Notes: generated by a model not told the origin, from the letters alone. 11,773 bases of DNA from Caldilineaceae bacterium (GCA_026645575.1 JAPKMW010000177.1:1-11773); one strand, 5' to 3'. Counted from the stretch's first letter, positions 1 to 8,077 are shown. Translations and numbers: made by a program.

Positions 1-1
1 T

Positions 2-958
2 GTGGCTTGGCAATTTGATCTGCGGGCTGTGCTACTCTATAGTGGCGCGGTGTTGGGCCTGCTACTTCTGCTGATGTGGCAACCCGGATTTCTTGCCGTT
101 GATCGACCCGTCATTGTTCTTACGATCATGATGATATTTGTCGCCCTCTTTACAATGCTCTTCCCAGGCTGGCTGATCGCCCATCTGATGTTCCAACAGC
201 GGCAACACCGGGCCGCTTTGGCCGCAGCCGCCGAGGAGCAAGCTCGGACCAACGAGCAACTCGTCCACTATGCCGCGTCGCTGGAAGAATTGACCATCAG
301 CCGTGAACGCAATCGGCTGGCGCGGGAATTACACGATACGCTGGCCCATTCGCTCAGCGCGGTGACAGTGCAACTCGGTGCAGTCGAGACACTATGGGAA
401 AGTAACCCTGATGCAGCCAAGACACTTTTGACGCAAGCCGACGAAAGTGCGCGCGGCGGATTGGAAGAAGCGAGGCGCGCGTTGCAAGCATTGCGGGCCT
501 CACCATTAGAGGATTTGGGGCTAGTGCTGGCATTGGAAGCACTGGCCAAAGATGCCGCGGACCGCACCAACGCAACGCTTCATCTCGACGTGCCGGAAGA
601 GAAGCTAACCTTCCTCGCGCCCCACATCGAGCAGGGCGTCTACCGCGTGGCCCAAGAGGCGCTAGAAAACTGCGTACGTCACGCCGAGGCGACAACGCTT
701 TGGGTCACGTTGGTTTATTCAACTGGTCAAAATCAACGTGGACAAATTCAATTGACCATTCGCGATGACGGCCAGGGCTTTGACCCTGCACAAACGGCGC
801 CAACGGGGCATTATGGGATAGCAGGCATGAAGGAACGGGCCGGCGTGATTGGTGGTACGTTACAGGTGGAGAGTTCACTAGGGGAAGGCACAACGGTTCA
901 GCTTGTGTTGCCGCTGATGATGTCACCAGCGATGGCAATGGGAAAGATTCAGCCATGA
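2..958 (+). CDS. Sensor histidine kinase, NarL/HisKA_3 type, probably 5'-partial
   Basis: This is a membrane sensor kinase that should autophosphorylate on histidine and pass the phosphate to the regulator encoded next to it. Two hydrophobic segments are visible (about residues 10-27 and 36-64), followed by a charged, coiled-coil-like linker (65-100). The dimerisation/phosphoacceptor box ERNRLARELHDTLAHSLSA has its histidine at residue 111. The ATPase domain shows an N box (QEALENCVRHAEA, 218-230), a G1 box (DDGQGFD, 255-261) and a G2-like stretch (GHYGIAGMKERA, 269-280). This layout is the HisKA_3 plus HATPase_c kinase of the NarX/DesK class. The reading frame is open to the left edge and the apparent start is a GTG at base 2, so the true start and further membrane segments probably lie outside the window. 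The stop overlaps the regulator start (ATGA), indicating translational coupling. The signal sensed cannot be read from the sequence. Confidence 0.9.
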   Translation: MAWQFDLRAVLLYSGAVLGLLLLLMWQPGFLAVDRPVIVLTIMMIFVALFTMLFPGWLIAHLMFQQRQHRAALAAAAEEQARTNEQLVHYAASLEELTISRERNRLARELHDTLAHSLSAVTVQLGAVETLWESNPDAAKTLLTQADESARGGLEEARRALQALRASPLEDLGLVLALEALAKDAADRTNATLHLDVPEEKLTFLAPHIEQGVYRVAQEALENCVRHAEATTLWVTLVYSTGQNQRGQIQLTIRDDGQGFDPAQTAPTGHYGIAGMKERAGVIGGTLQVESSLGEGTTVQLVLPLMMSPAMAMGKIQP

Positions 959-1608
959 TCCGCGTTTTGATTGTAGACGACCAACCGATGGTGCGCGCCG
1001 GTCTAGCTGCGATTGTAGGCAGCGACCCAGAAATTGACGTTGTGGGAGAGGGTGGCAATGGGGAGCAGGCCCTTGCATTGGTGGAGGCCCACTCCCCCGA
1101 CCTAGTTCTCATGGACTTGCAAATGCCGGTGATGAATGGCGTGCAGGCCACCCGCCGCCTCAAACGGGAGTCCCCCACGCTACCCATCCTGGTCCTGACC
1201 ACCTATGCCGCGGACGAGTGGGTCTTTGATGCCGTGCGGGCTGGGGCAGCAGGCTATCTGCTCAAAGATACGCGCCCCGTCCAATTGATCGCAGCCATCA
1301 AAGGCACGGTCGCAGGTGAGACCTTCCTCGATCCGGCCATTGCGGGCAAGGTGCTGCGGCAAGCGGTCCACGCCCAAAACAACAACCCGCAACCCACAAC
1401 GTTAATCGAAGCATTGACCCCACGCGAGCTTGGTGTACTAGCGCTGGTTGTCAGAGGAATGAACAATCGTGAGATCGGCGAGCAGCTCTATTTGGCAACG
1501 GGAACCGTGCGCAATCACGTCAGCGAGATTATGGGGAAGTTGGGGGTCTCGGATCGGACCCAGGCTGCGGTGCTGGCCGTTCAGATGGGGTTGGTGGATT
1601 TCAATTAA
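955..1608 (+). CDS. LuxR/NarL-family response regulator
   Basis: This 217-residue protein is a complete DNA-binding response regulator and the evident partner of the upstream kinase. The receiver domain (about 1-120) has the acidic pair D8/D9, phosphoacceptor D54 in the LVLMDLQMPVMNG context, T82/T83 and K104. A short linker rich in Q, N and P (140-148) leads to a GerE/LuxR-type helix-turn-helix (about 152-213; LTPREL, then NREIGEQLYLATGTVRNHVS as the recognition region). The length is standard for the NarL/FixJ class. The ATG overlaps the kinase stop, so the two are almost certainly co-transcribed. The TAA stop overlaps the stop of the convergent amidohydrolase gene. Target genes are unknown. 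Confidence 0.95.
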   Translation: MIRVLIVDDQPMVRAGLAAIVGSDPEIDVVGEGGNGEQALALVEAHSPDLVLMDLQMPVMNGVQATRRLKRESPTLPILVLTTYAADEWVFDAVRAGAAGYLLKDTRPVQLIAAIKGTVAGETFLDPAIAGKVLRQAVHAQNNNPQPTTLIEALTPRELGVLALVVRGMNNREIGEQLYLATGTVRNHVSEIMGKLGVSDRTQAAVLAVQMGLVDFN

Positions 1609-2438
1609 TACCGATACACGGTCTGTGCATTTTGCCAGAAATATTTTTGATAGGCCGCTTCCCCCTTTTCCTGAAAATAGCTTTTGACAATGTTGATCCC
1701 CTCAACATAATAATCCCCGGCCCGTTCACAGACTGGCCAGTTGCTGCCATAGATCAGCCGGTCTTCGCCAAAGCTCTGCCAGAGGACATCAAGCGTCGGG
1801 CGATAAAAAGCCAGGTCGGTCGGCGCCGGCTGGATGACACTCTGCTCCATGAGCGCCGAAACCTTCATGGAAATGTTCGGTTGCGCCGCCAGTCGCTGAT
1901 AGTGGACAACCCATTCCGCTGAAATCGCCTGCCCGTCAATCGGCATGTGGCCGATATGGTCGATGACAATGCGTAGGGTCGGCAGCCGTTGGGCCAGGGC
2001 GATCAAACCGTCAAATTGCTCGTGACGGAGCAGCACATCCAGTTGCAAATCCTTGGCTGCCAGCAATGCCATATCGGCTAGAAACGAGCCTTGATCAATG
2101 TTCTCAAAATAACGCCCACCACAGCGAATGCCCCGAAAAAGTGGATTGGCGGCAAACCGTTCCAATTCAGCGGCAAACTGTGGCCGGTTTGGGTCAATGT
2201 GACCGACCAACCCCACCAGAAAGCCATCTTGTGCCGCCAAGTCGAGAATCCACTGGTTGTCTTCCAGCCAGTTACTCGCCTCGACCACCACGGTGCCGGT
2301 GACGCCTGCCGGCAGGGCCAGCGCTTTACAATGTTCCGGCAACACCGTGCGATAGAGCAACGGGTTATCCGGCGTTGGCCAGGGGACGCCTTGTGGGCGG
2401 CTGGGATCATAAAAATGGGTATGGGTATCGATAATCAT
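1605..2438 (-). CDS. Amidohydrolase_2 family metal-dependent hydrolase (lactonase-like, COG3618 type)
   Basis: This 277-residue TIM-barrel hydrolase resembles L-fuconolactonase and 2-pyrone-4,6-dicarboxylate lactonase, enzymes that open sugar or aromatic-derived lactones; the substrate here cannot be assigned. It begins with the metal-binding strand MIIDTHTHFYDP (H6, H8). Other family signatures are VVVEASN (about 51-56), FRGIR (101-105), DHIGH (160-164) and GSNWPVCE (231-238). In most relatives the last motif has an aspartate (GSDWP); here it is N233. I chose the ATG at 2438 because AAAGGAG lies just upstream with normal spacing and the metal motif starts at once. A longer in-frame start at 2483 adds 15 unconserved residues. 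It is divergent from uvrC and convergent with the response regulator, so it is probably transcribed alone. Confidence 0.85.
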   Translation of the reverse strand: MIIDTHTHFYDPSRPQGVPWPTPDNPLLYRTVLPEHCKALALPAGVTGTVVVEASNWLEDNQWILDLAAQDGFLVGLVGHIDPNRPQFAAELERFAANPLFRGIRCGGRYFENIDQGSFLADMALLAAKDLQLDVLLRHEQFDGLIALAQRLPTLRIVIDHIGHMPIDGQAISAEWVVHYQRLAAQPNISMKVSALMEQSVIQPAPTDLAFYRPTLDVLWQSFGEDRLIYGSNWPVCERAGDYYVEGINIVKSYFQEKGEAAYQKYFWQNAQTVYRY

Positions 2439-2475
2439 GGACGCTCCTTTGCGATCACTTACAGTTGCCGGCAAA

Positions 2476-2504
2476 TTCGTCACCAGCCCCGTTTATGGTA
2501 AAAT
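2476..2504 (+). promoter_or_regulatory. Weak candidate promoter for uvrC in the divergent intergenic region
   Basis: The 139 bases between the divergent amidohydrolase and uvrC starts must hold promoters for both. A TAAAAT (2499-2504) could be a -10 element for uvrC, with a poor -35 (TTCGTC, 2476-2481) at 17-base spacing. The -35 matches consensus at only two positions, so this is a suggestion. No clear Shine-Dalgarno precedes the uvrC ATG at 2578. Confidence 0.25.
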
Positions 2505-2577
2505 TACAGGTAGATTGATCGTAGCGGTTCTTGCGCAAATTGATGGCGTAGCCGCTTCCTGGACACTGATTATACCA

Positions 2578-4476
2578 ATGCGCCAACTATCTGAACAAGT
2601 CATTCAAAAACTCGAAAATCTGCCCGACAGCCCCGGCTGCTACATGATGTACAACGGCGAGGGCAAGGTGATCTATGTGGGCAAGGCGATTGTCCTGCGC
2701 AACCGCGTGCGCAGCTATTTCCACGCCTCGGCCCAACACACGCCCAAGACCGAGGCGTTGGTGGCCGAAATCCAGGACATCAACTGGTGGGTCACCAAGA
2801 CGGAGCTGGATGCGCTGATCCTCGAAAACGAGCTGATCAAGCGCTACCGACCCCACTATAACATCCGCCTCAAGGACGATAAACAATTCCCCTACATCAA
2901 GGTGCATTGGCAGGAGGATTACCCCAAGATCGAGGTCGTGCGCAAGGTCTTGAAAGATGGGGCGCGCTACTTTGGCCCCTACACCAGCAGCCGCGCCTGT
3001 TACCAGACGCTTGACGCCCTGCGCCGCATCTTTCCCTATCTCGATTGTGACCGCACGATCACGGGCCAGGATGAGCGCCCCTGTCTCTACTACCACATCA
3101 AAATGTGTGGCGGCCCCTGTATTGGTCGCCAAAATCGCGACGAGTACCGGGCGACGATCAAGCAGTTGATGGACTTCCTCAGCGGCGACACCGACCTGGT
3201 CTTGCAACAGATCGAGACGCAGATGGAACGGGCCGCTGAAAATCTGCAATTTGAGCTGGCCGCCCTCTATCGCGACCGCTTCAAGTCCGCCCAGCAGATC
3301 GCCGAGCAGCAGAAGGTCGTCAGCACCCGGCTGGAAGACGCCGATTATGTTGCCATTGCTCAGGATGAGAAGACCGGCGACACGGCGGTGCAGGTCTTTA
3401 TGGTGCGGCGAGGGCGCTTGATTGGCCGCGAATCGGTGCTGTTGGAAGGGACCGAAACGCCGCAGGCTGATATCAACCAACAAGGGCAGTTGATCGGCGC
3501 CTTTATCCAACAATTTTACGATGCGCTGGCTTTTGTGCCGCCCCTGGTGTTGGCCCAAGCGATGCCTGATGACAGCGAAGTTTTGGAAGAGTGGTTGACC
3601 CAGAAGCGCGGCGCCAAAGTCGAACTACGTCTCCCCCAACGGGGGCCAAAGCGCGATCTCATGGAGATGGCGCAACAGAACGCCGCCGAATATCTGCGCC
3701 TACAACAAGCCACCTGGGCCGCCGACACCAATCGCCAAACCCAGGCGTTGGCCGATCTGCAAAACGTGTTGGGCCTGGCCGACCCGCCCAACCGCATGGA
3801 GTGTTACGACATCAGCACCTTCCAGGGCGACCACACCGTCGGCTCGATGGTTGTCTTTGCCCAGGGGGCGCCGCTCAAGGGCGCTTACAAACGCTTCAAG
3901 ATTCGGGGCAAGGGCAGCCAGGGCGCGCCTGATGATTTTGCCAGTATGCGCGAGATGTTACGTCGTCGCTTCCGCCGCTTGGTGGAAGAACGGGAAGAGG
4001 TCGATCCTGGTCAAAAAGCGCGCACCAGCGAGAGCGATTGGCAGATTGCGCCCGATCTGGTGATTGTTGATGGCGGCAAAGGGCAGTTGGGTATTGCCGT
4101 CGAAGTCTTTGAAGAGTTTGGGCTGCTGGGGCGGATTCCGTTGGTCAGTTTAGCCAAACGAGAGGAAGAGATCTTTCGACCCGGTGCGTCACAGTCGATC
4201 TGGCTTACGCGTGGCAGCCAGGCGCTCCATCTGGTGCAGCGCATTCGTGACGAGGCGCACCGTTTCGCCATCACCTATCACCGCAATTTACGGGGCAAGG
4301 CGCAGGTTAAGTCAGTGCTGGATGAGATCAAGGGCATCGGCCCCACGCGACGCAAAGCGCTCATGACCTATTTCAGCGGTGATGTGGAGCGTATCAGGGC
4401 GGCGACTATCGAAGAATTGCTGGCCGTGCCGGGGATGAACCGCAAATCCGCCGAAGCAGTGAAGCAGGCGTTGTAG
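2578..4476 (+). CDS. uvrC: UvrC, excinuclease ABC subunit C
   Basis: UvrC is the dual-incision nuclease of nucleotide excision repair; it joins the UvrB-DNA complex and cuts on both sides of a lesion. The 632-residue protein is slightly longer than a typical UvrC. The GIY-YIG domain (about 16-95) has the variant GCY at 20-22, YVG at 33-35, the R41/R43-SYF stretch and a glutamate at E83. A cysteine group follows (LDCDR, then PCLYY, then CGGPC), as in family members with a metal or Fe-S site. The UVR helix pair that contacts UvrB has the AAENLQFELAALYRDR signature. The RNase H-like domain supplies D411 (ECYDIS), D498 (VIVDGGKGQ) and H561 (RDEAHRF), and tandem helix-hairpin-helix motifs end the protein. 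The ATG at 2578 places the GIY-YIG domain at the usual distance. An upstream in-frame ATG at 2437 would add 47 unconserved residues across the divergent promoter region. Confidence 0.97.
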   Translation: MRQLSEQVIQKLENLPDSPGCYMMYNGEGKVIYVGKAIVLRNRVRSYFHASAQHTPKTEALVAEIQDINWWVTKTELDALILENELIKRYRPHYNIRLKDDKQFPYIKVHWQEDYPKIEVVRKVLKDGARYFGPYTSSRACYQTLDALRRIFPYLDCDRTITGQDERPCLYYHIKMCGGPCIGRQNRDEYRATIKQLMDFLSGDTDLVLQQIETQMERAAENLQFELAALYRDRFKSAQQIAEQQKVVSTRLEDADYVAIAQDEKTGDTAVQVFMVRRGRLIGRESVLLEGTETPQADINQQGQLIGAFIQQFYDALAFVPPLVLAQAMPDDSEVLEEWLTQKRGAKVELRLPQRGPKRDLMEMAQQNAAEYLRLQQATWAADTNRQTQALADLQNVLGLADPPNRMECYDISTFQGDHTVGSMVVFAQGAPLKGAYKRFKIRGKGSQGAPDDFASMREMLRRRFRRLVEEREEVDPGQKARTSESDWQIAPDLVIVDGGKGQLGIAVEVFEEFGLLGRIPLVSLAKREEEIFRPGASQSIWLTRGSQALHLVQRIRDEAHRFAITYHRNLRGKAQVKSVLDEIKGIGPTRRKALMTYFSGDVERIRAATIEELLAVPGMNRKSAEAVKQAL

Positions 4477-4484
4477 AGGGCAAG

Positions 4485-7034
4485 ATGACCAACAGTTCGT
4501 CAACCACAGCACCGGTCGAACCGTGGCTGGTGATCTTTCCCTTTTTGGGGAAGTTGCCGCTGGCTGATCAGCGCTACTTCTGGCAACGCCACGTCCGCCC
4601 CTGGCCCGACGAAGATGAGACGGGGTCGCGCTATTTTGCCGACCGTACGCCTCTGTTTGTCCAGGATGAACCGGTTACCGCGCTCTACGTGGTGATTGAA
4701 GGCATTGTCGAAGAGGTAGCTCCCCGTCCGCCCACAAGCCGTGAACCGTACCCGCTCCAACGCCATGTCGTCGGTGATACCAACCGCGCGGATGCAACCG
4801 CGCGTATCCTCGTCGGTATTTACGATCTTTTCTATCATGGCAAGCACAGCACCTCGGCCTTTGCCTACGCCGACAGCGCGCTCTATCAAATTGACGCCAG
4901 CGGGATTGATTGGTTGATGGCGCGTGTCCCAGAGATTGGCGAGCTATTGGCGCCCTTTGCCTTGATCGAGCGGTTGCGCACCTTCCCTTTATTGGCCGGC
5001 ATCACCCCCGTCGCGCTGGGCTTTCTTGCCGATGAATGCAACCGCCGACCGCGCCGCTACTGCACGCCGGATGAAATTATTTACCAGGAAAATGAGCGGG
5101 CGCGATTGCTCTACTTGATTGACCGCGGGCAAATCTATCTCGAATGGCCGGACGACCGCAGCCGCTGGCTGGGCAACGGCGCCGTCTTTGGCCTGGTTGA
5201 CGAAGCAACGCTAGGCGATGAGATGCTAACCCATCGCGCCCTGGCAACCAAAGAAACCGCTCTGCTTGAAATTTCGCGCACGGCCTTTCGCCGCATTACG
5301 GGTCTGAATGCCGACGATTTGGGCGACAAAGCCTACAACGCGCTGGCACAGGCGGTTGATGAGGTGCCGATCTTTGCGCGCCTTGATGCTGATGAGCAGC
5401 ATCGGCTGTTGGGGTATTTCAGTCACTATTACCTCCCGAACCCGCATGTACTTGTCCAACAGGGGGAGATCAATGATAGTTTGTGGCTGTTGTTACCCGG
5501 TAGCCGGGCGCAAGTTCACGCTTTGAAACAGAGTGGCGAAGCCTATCAACGGATCAGCGCCGAAGGGCCGGCCTATTTTGGCGAAAATGCCCTCCATGCC
5601 GAGGCGCCCATGGGGGCGACGGTTGAAGGCGAAGAAAAGAGCCAATGGGCGCGACTGCATCGTGATGATCTGGAGCAAGCAGGGCGCGATTTCGGGACAG
5701 ACCTGAAGGCCCAGCTTCCTCAACTCGAGGCAACGGCGGAAATGCCTTTCCGCACTCGTTTTCCCAGCTACCCCTGGTTGCAGACGGGCGAGGCCATCCG
5801 CCTGATCTCACATCGCCATTGGATTGATTTGGTCCGCAAGCTGTCGCCCTCTCTCTTCCTGCTGCTGGCTTTATTGACCTTAACGCTGGCGGTTGCCAGC
5901 GGCCAGATCAACCCTGCCGGGTGGATTTACGCAGTGGTCATCGGCGGTGGACTGGGGATGCTGGGACAAGTCACCTGGGCGCTCATTGATTATCTCAATG
6001 ATTTTCTCATTGTGACCAATCGGCGCATTGTGCTGCAAGAGGAAATCCTCTTTTTCCGCCGCTGGCGGCGCGAGACGGCGCTAGATCGGGTGCAGAATAT
6101 TGACATTCGTATTGGCTTTTGGGGTAAAGTTTTTGGCTATGGCAATATTGTGGTGCGCACCGCCGCCGAACAAGGCGCCCTCCCTTTTGCCTTTGTCGCC
6201 GAGCCGAAAGTGATTGAACAGACCATTACCGAATTACGGGCGCTACGCAAAATCGATGAAGATGCCAGGAAGCGCAGTTCGGTGCAACATCTGCTCACTG
6301 GTCGCTTACGGCTCCGCCTACCGTTGCCGGCGCGTGTTTGTTTGCCGACCACCGCTGCACCGCCACCTGAATCGCTCTGGCGCACCCTCCGCCGCTTGAT
6401 CAAAGAGTTACTCCTTTGGCGTTTGGCGCAACCAGCGGATAGTCAGCATGTGGTTTGGCGTAAACATTGGCTAATTTTGCTGGGGCGGCTGTTGGGAGCC
6501 TTAGCGATTCCCGGGTTTATTTTGCTCTTTCTTGTGTGGCAAGCTTTTGCTGGGCCAACAGCACCATCAGGCGCCCTCGTGGCGGTTGAACTGCTGCTGG
6601 GCGTACTGCTCTTTGCCGATCTTCTCTGGGTGGCGTGGATTGTGGCGGACTGGCGGAATGACACCTATGAGGTGACAACCAACAGTATTGTCGATGTCGA
6701 GAAGAAACCGCTCTTTTTTGATGAGAAACGACGCATGGCGCGGCTGGATGAAATCGAAAATATCGAGGTCAACGTCCCCAGTTTCTTGCACTATCTCTTT
6801 GACTTCGGCAGCGTCCGCTTGCAAACCGCATCGAGCGACGGCGATTTTACCTTTGACCTGGTGCCCCATCCCCATGCCGTGGCCGCCGAGGTGCAGCGCC
6901 GCATTGAAGAGTATCAAGTGCGCGAACGGGTGCGCGCCGCACAGCAACGCGCCCAAGAACTGCCCGATTGGTTTGATCTCTATGATCTATTGGGTGGCGT
7001 TGGCAAACGCCATGCGCGTCAGCCCTTACGATAA
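4485..7034 (+). CDS. Membrane protein with three Crp-like CNB-type domains and two TM-pair/bacterial-PH modules
   Basis: This 849-residue protein has no gene name I recognise. The N-terminal half looks like three successive cyclic-nucleotide-binding (Crp-like) beta-barrel domains: a degenerate one (about 15-150), a second (160-280, starting LIERLRTFPLLAGIT) and a third (290-400, starting VDEVPIFARLDADEQHRLLG). The third has a phosphate-cassette-like YFGENALHAEAPMGATV near residue 363, but the usual arginine of the PR(A/T)A motif is replaced by methionine, so ordinary cAMP binding is doubtful. The second half is a duplicated module: hydrophobic pairs (about 452-470 and 478-500) followed by a bPH_2 domain (502-585, with FLIVTNRRIVL), then hydrophobic pairs (about 660-685 and 697-720) followed by a second bPH_2 domain (724-805, with YEVTTNSIVDV). 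Bacterial PH modules of this kind occur in YdbS/YdbT-type membrane proteins. GAGGG overlaps the uvrC stop 4 bases before the ATG, which suggests translational coupling to uvrC. A membrane-bound sensor or scaffold is an inference only. Confidence 0.8.
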   Translation: MTNSSSTTAPVEPWLVIFPFLGKLPLADQRYFWQRHVRPWPDEDETGSRYFADRTPLFVQDEPVTALYVVIEGIVEEVAPRPPTSREPYPLQRHVVGDTNRADATARILVGIYDLFYHGKHSTSAFAYADSALYQIDASGIDWLMARVPEIGELLAPFALIERLRTFPLLAGITPVALGFLADECNRRPRRYCTPDEIIYQENERARLLYLIDRGQIYLEWPDDRSRWLGNGAVFGLVDEATLGDEMLTHRALATKETALLEISRTAFRRITGLNADDLGDKAYNALAQAVDEVPIFARLDADEQHRLLGYFSHYYLPNPHVLVQQGEINDSLWLLLPGSRAQVHALKQSGEAYQRISAEGPAYFGENALHAEAPMGATVEGEEKSQWARLHRDDLEQAGRDFGTDLKAQLPQLEATAEMPFRTRFPSYPWLQTGEAIRLISHRHWIDLVRKLSPSLFLLLALLTLTLAVASGQINPAGWIYAVVIGGGLGMLGQVTWALIDYLNDFLIVTNRRIVLQEEILFFRRWRRETALDRVQNIDIRIGFWGKVFGYGNIVVRTAAEQGALPFAFVAEPKVIEQTITELRALRKIDEDARKRSSVQHLLTGRLRLRLPLPARVCLPTTAAPPPESLWRTLRRLIKELLLWRLAQPADSQHVVWRKHWLILLGRLLGALAIPGFILLFLVWQAFAGPTAPSGALVAVELLLGVLLFADLLWVAWIVADWRNDTYEVTTNSIVDVEKKPLFFDEKRRMARLDEIENIEVNVPSFLHYLFDFGSVRLQTASSDGDFTFDLVPHPHAVAAEVQRRIEEYQVRERVRAAQQRAQELPDWFDLYDLLGGVGKRHARQPLR

Positions 7035-7050
7035 GTGGGTGTTTTACAGA

Positions 7051-7122
7051 CAGACGCAGATTAACGGAACGCGAATCTTTTCTAACGAAAGCAATAACCC
7101 GCGCGACCTAAATCCGCGTCTG
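7051..7122. repeat. Inverted repeat between convergent genes, possible bidirectional terminator or mobile-repeat remnant
   Basis: CAGACGCAGATT (7051-7062) is the reverse complement of AATCCGCGTCTG (7111-7122) at 11 of 12 positions, with a 48-base loop. It fills nearly all of the 89-base gap between the stops of the CNB/PH membrane-protein gene and the convergent phosphoesterase gene. No clear T-run follows either arm, so a role as intrinsic terminator is unproven. Confidence 0.5.
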
Positions 7123-7123
7123 C

Positions 7124-7960
7124 TCAAAAGCCAAAACTCAACCGTTCAATCAGCCGTTTCGGTAGACGCGCCGCCCGCATCTGATTCTGCGTCAACTCAA
7201 TCGGGTAGGCCACCCGTTCATAACGCCAGGTCATTGCTTCCAAATCTAAGATGGCATAGGCGGCGCGCACATCGTTGTCACGCGGCTGACCGACGCTGCC
7301 GGGGTTGATAATCAGCCGCAACTGACGGGAGTAGGCCAGTTGCACCGCTTGCCCAACCGGCGGCTGCAAGGAATCGACGGTGGCAACCGGGTAGCTGACA
7401 CTGACGCCGGCCAGGTCATCGCCTTCCGGGGAAAAATCATCGGGAACTTCGGTGTAAAGTTCTTCATGCAGCCGCCAGCGGTAGATGACGGGCTTGTGCG
7501 TATGGCCAAAGAGACAGATGCCCTCCGCAAAGACGCCAAAGTTCTCCATGGCGATGCTGGGGGTCATAATGTATTCCGAAACCGGTTCGCGCGGGCTGGC
7601 ATGGGTCAACAAGACGTTGTCATGTTCAGGTGGGCGCACGGGTTGATCGGGTAATTCGGCCAGATAGGCCATGTTCTCTTTTTTCAGCGCATCGCGCGTC
7701 CACAACACCGCTTGTTGGGCATACGGATTAAAGGCTTCGACATCCATCCCCGGTTTGCCCAACACCGCCAAGTCATGATTGCCCATGACGCAGATCGCCG
7801 CCAGTTCACGAATCATCTCGACACATTCATTCGGGCGCGGGCCATAGCCGACCACATCGCCCAGACACCAGATGACATCATAGCGTCCTTTAGTGGCCGT
7901 CAGGACGCTTTCCAGGGCTGCTTGATTGGCATGAATATCCGACAAAATTAGTGCGCGCAT
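7124..7960 (-). CDS. Calcineurin-like metallophosphoesterase (YfcE/MJ0936-type)
   Basis: This 278-residue cytoplasmic dimetal phosphoesterase has a full set of metal ligands: D8 and H10 (LSDIHANQAAL), D35 (CLGDVVGYGP), N61 and H62 (MGNHD), H120 (LLTHASP), and H153 and H155 (FGHTHKP). A late NPGSVGQPRD motif (219-228) is typical of the YfcE/Metallophos_2 branch, whose members hydrolyse phosphodiesters or phosphomonoesters; the physiological substrate is unknown here. The protein is longer than minimal YfcE enzymes (about 160-180 residues) because of a polar insert between the last histidine motif and NPGSVGQ. The ATG at 7960 starts exactly at the first strand. There is no recognisable Shine-Dalgarno, and an extended -10 element lies very close, so the message may be leaderless. 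It converges on the CNB/PH membrane gene and diverges from the NAD kinase gene. Confidence 0.92.
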   Translation of the reverse strand: MRALILSDIHANQAALESVLTATKGRYDVIWCLGDVVGYGPRPNECVEMIRELAAICVMGNHDLAVLGKPGMDVEAFNPYAQQAVLWTRDALKKENMAYLAELPDQPVRPPEHDNVLLTHASPREPVSEYIMTPSIAMENFGVFAEGICLFGHTHKPVIYRWRLHEELYTEVPDDFSPEGDDLAGVSVSYPVATVDSLQPPVGQAVQLAYSRQLRLIINPGSVGQPRDNDVRAAYAILDLEAMTWRYERVAYPIELTQNQMRAARLPKRLIERLSFGF

Positions 7961-7969
7961 AGGTTGTTC

Positions 7970-7978
7970 ATCATATCA
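7970..7978 (-). promoter_or_regulatory. Extended -10 promoter candidate for the metallophosphoesterase
   Basis: On the reverse strand the sequence reads TGATATGAT (7978 down to 7970), a TGn-extended -10 with one mismatch to TATAAT. A half-match -35 (CGCACA) sits 17 bases upstream. Only 9 bases separate the hexamer from the ATG at 7960, so transcription would begin at or within a few bases of the start codon. Confidence 0.45.
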
Positions 7979-8023
7979 CAAACGGTGGATTTTGTGCGAG
8001 TGGGCGGGGTGGCGGGTGGCAAT

Positions 8024-8077
8024 AGTCCAGAGTCGCGTAGTCCGAAATCGCGTAGACAGGGCTACGGACTCTGGACT
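8024..8077. repeat. Inverted repeat embedded in heptamer-repeat cluster
   Basis: The arm at 8024-8040 (AGTCCAGAGTCGCGTAG) pairs with 8062-8077 (CTACGGACTCTGGACT), with one extra base or bulge in the left arm. The loop carries a second copy of TCGCGTAG (8048-8055, first copy 8033-8040). The right arm runs into the direct heptamer array. It lies between divergent promoters. Confidence 0.7.

Noticed and set aside
2437..2577. Longer uvrC start at the ATG at 2437
   Set aside because: The extra 47 residues are unconserved, overlap the start of the divergent amidohydrolase gene, and would leave no space for promoters.
2587..3558. Long reverse-strand open frame of 323 codons within uvrC
   Set aside because: It lies wholly opposite the strongly conserved uvrC; its hydrophobic, low-information translation is typical of an antisense shadow in GC-rich coding DNA.
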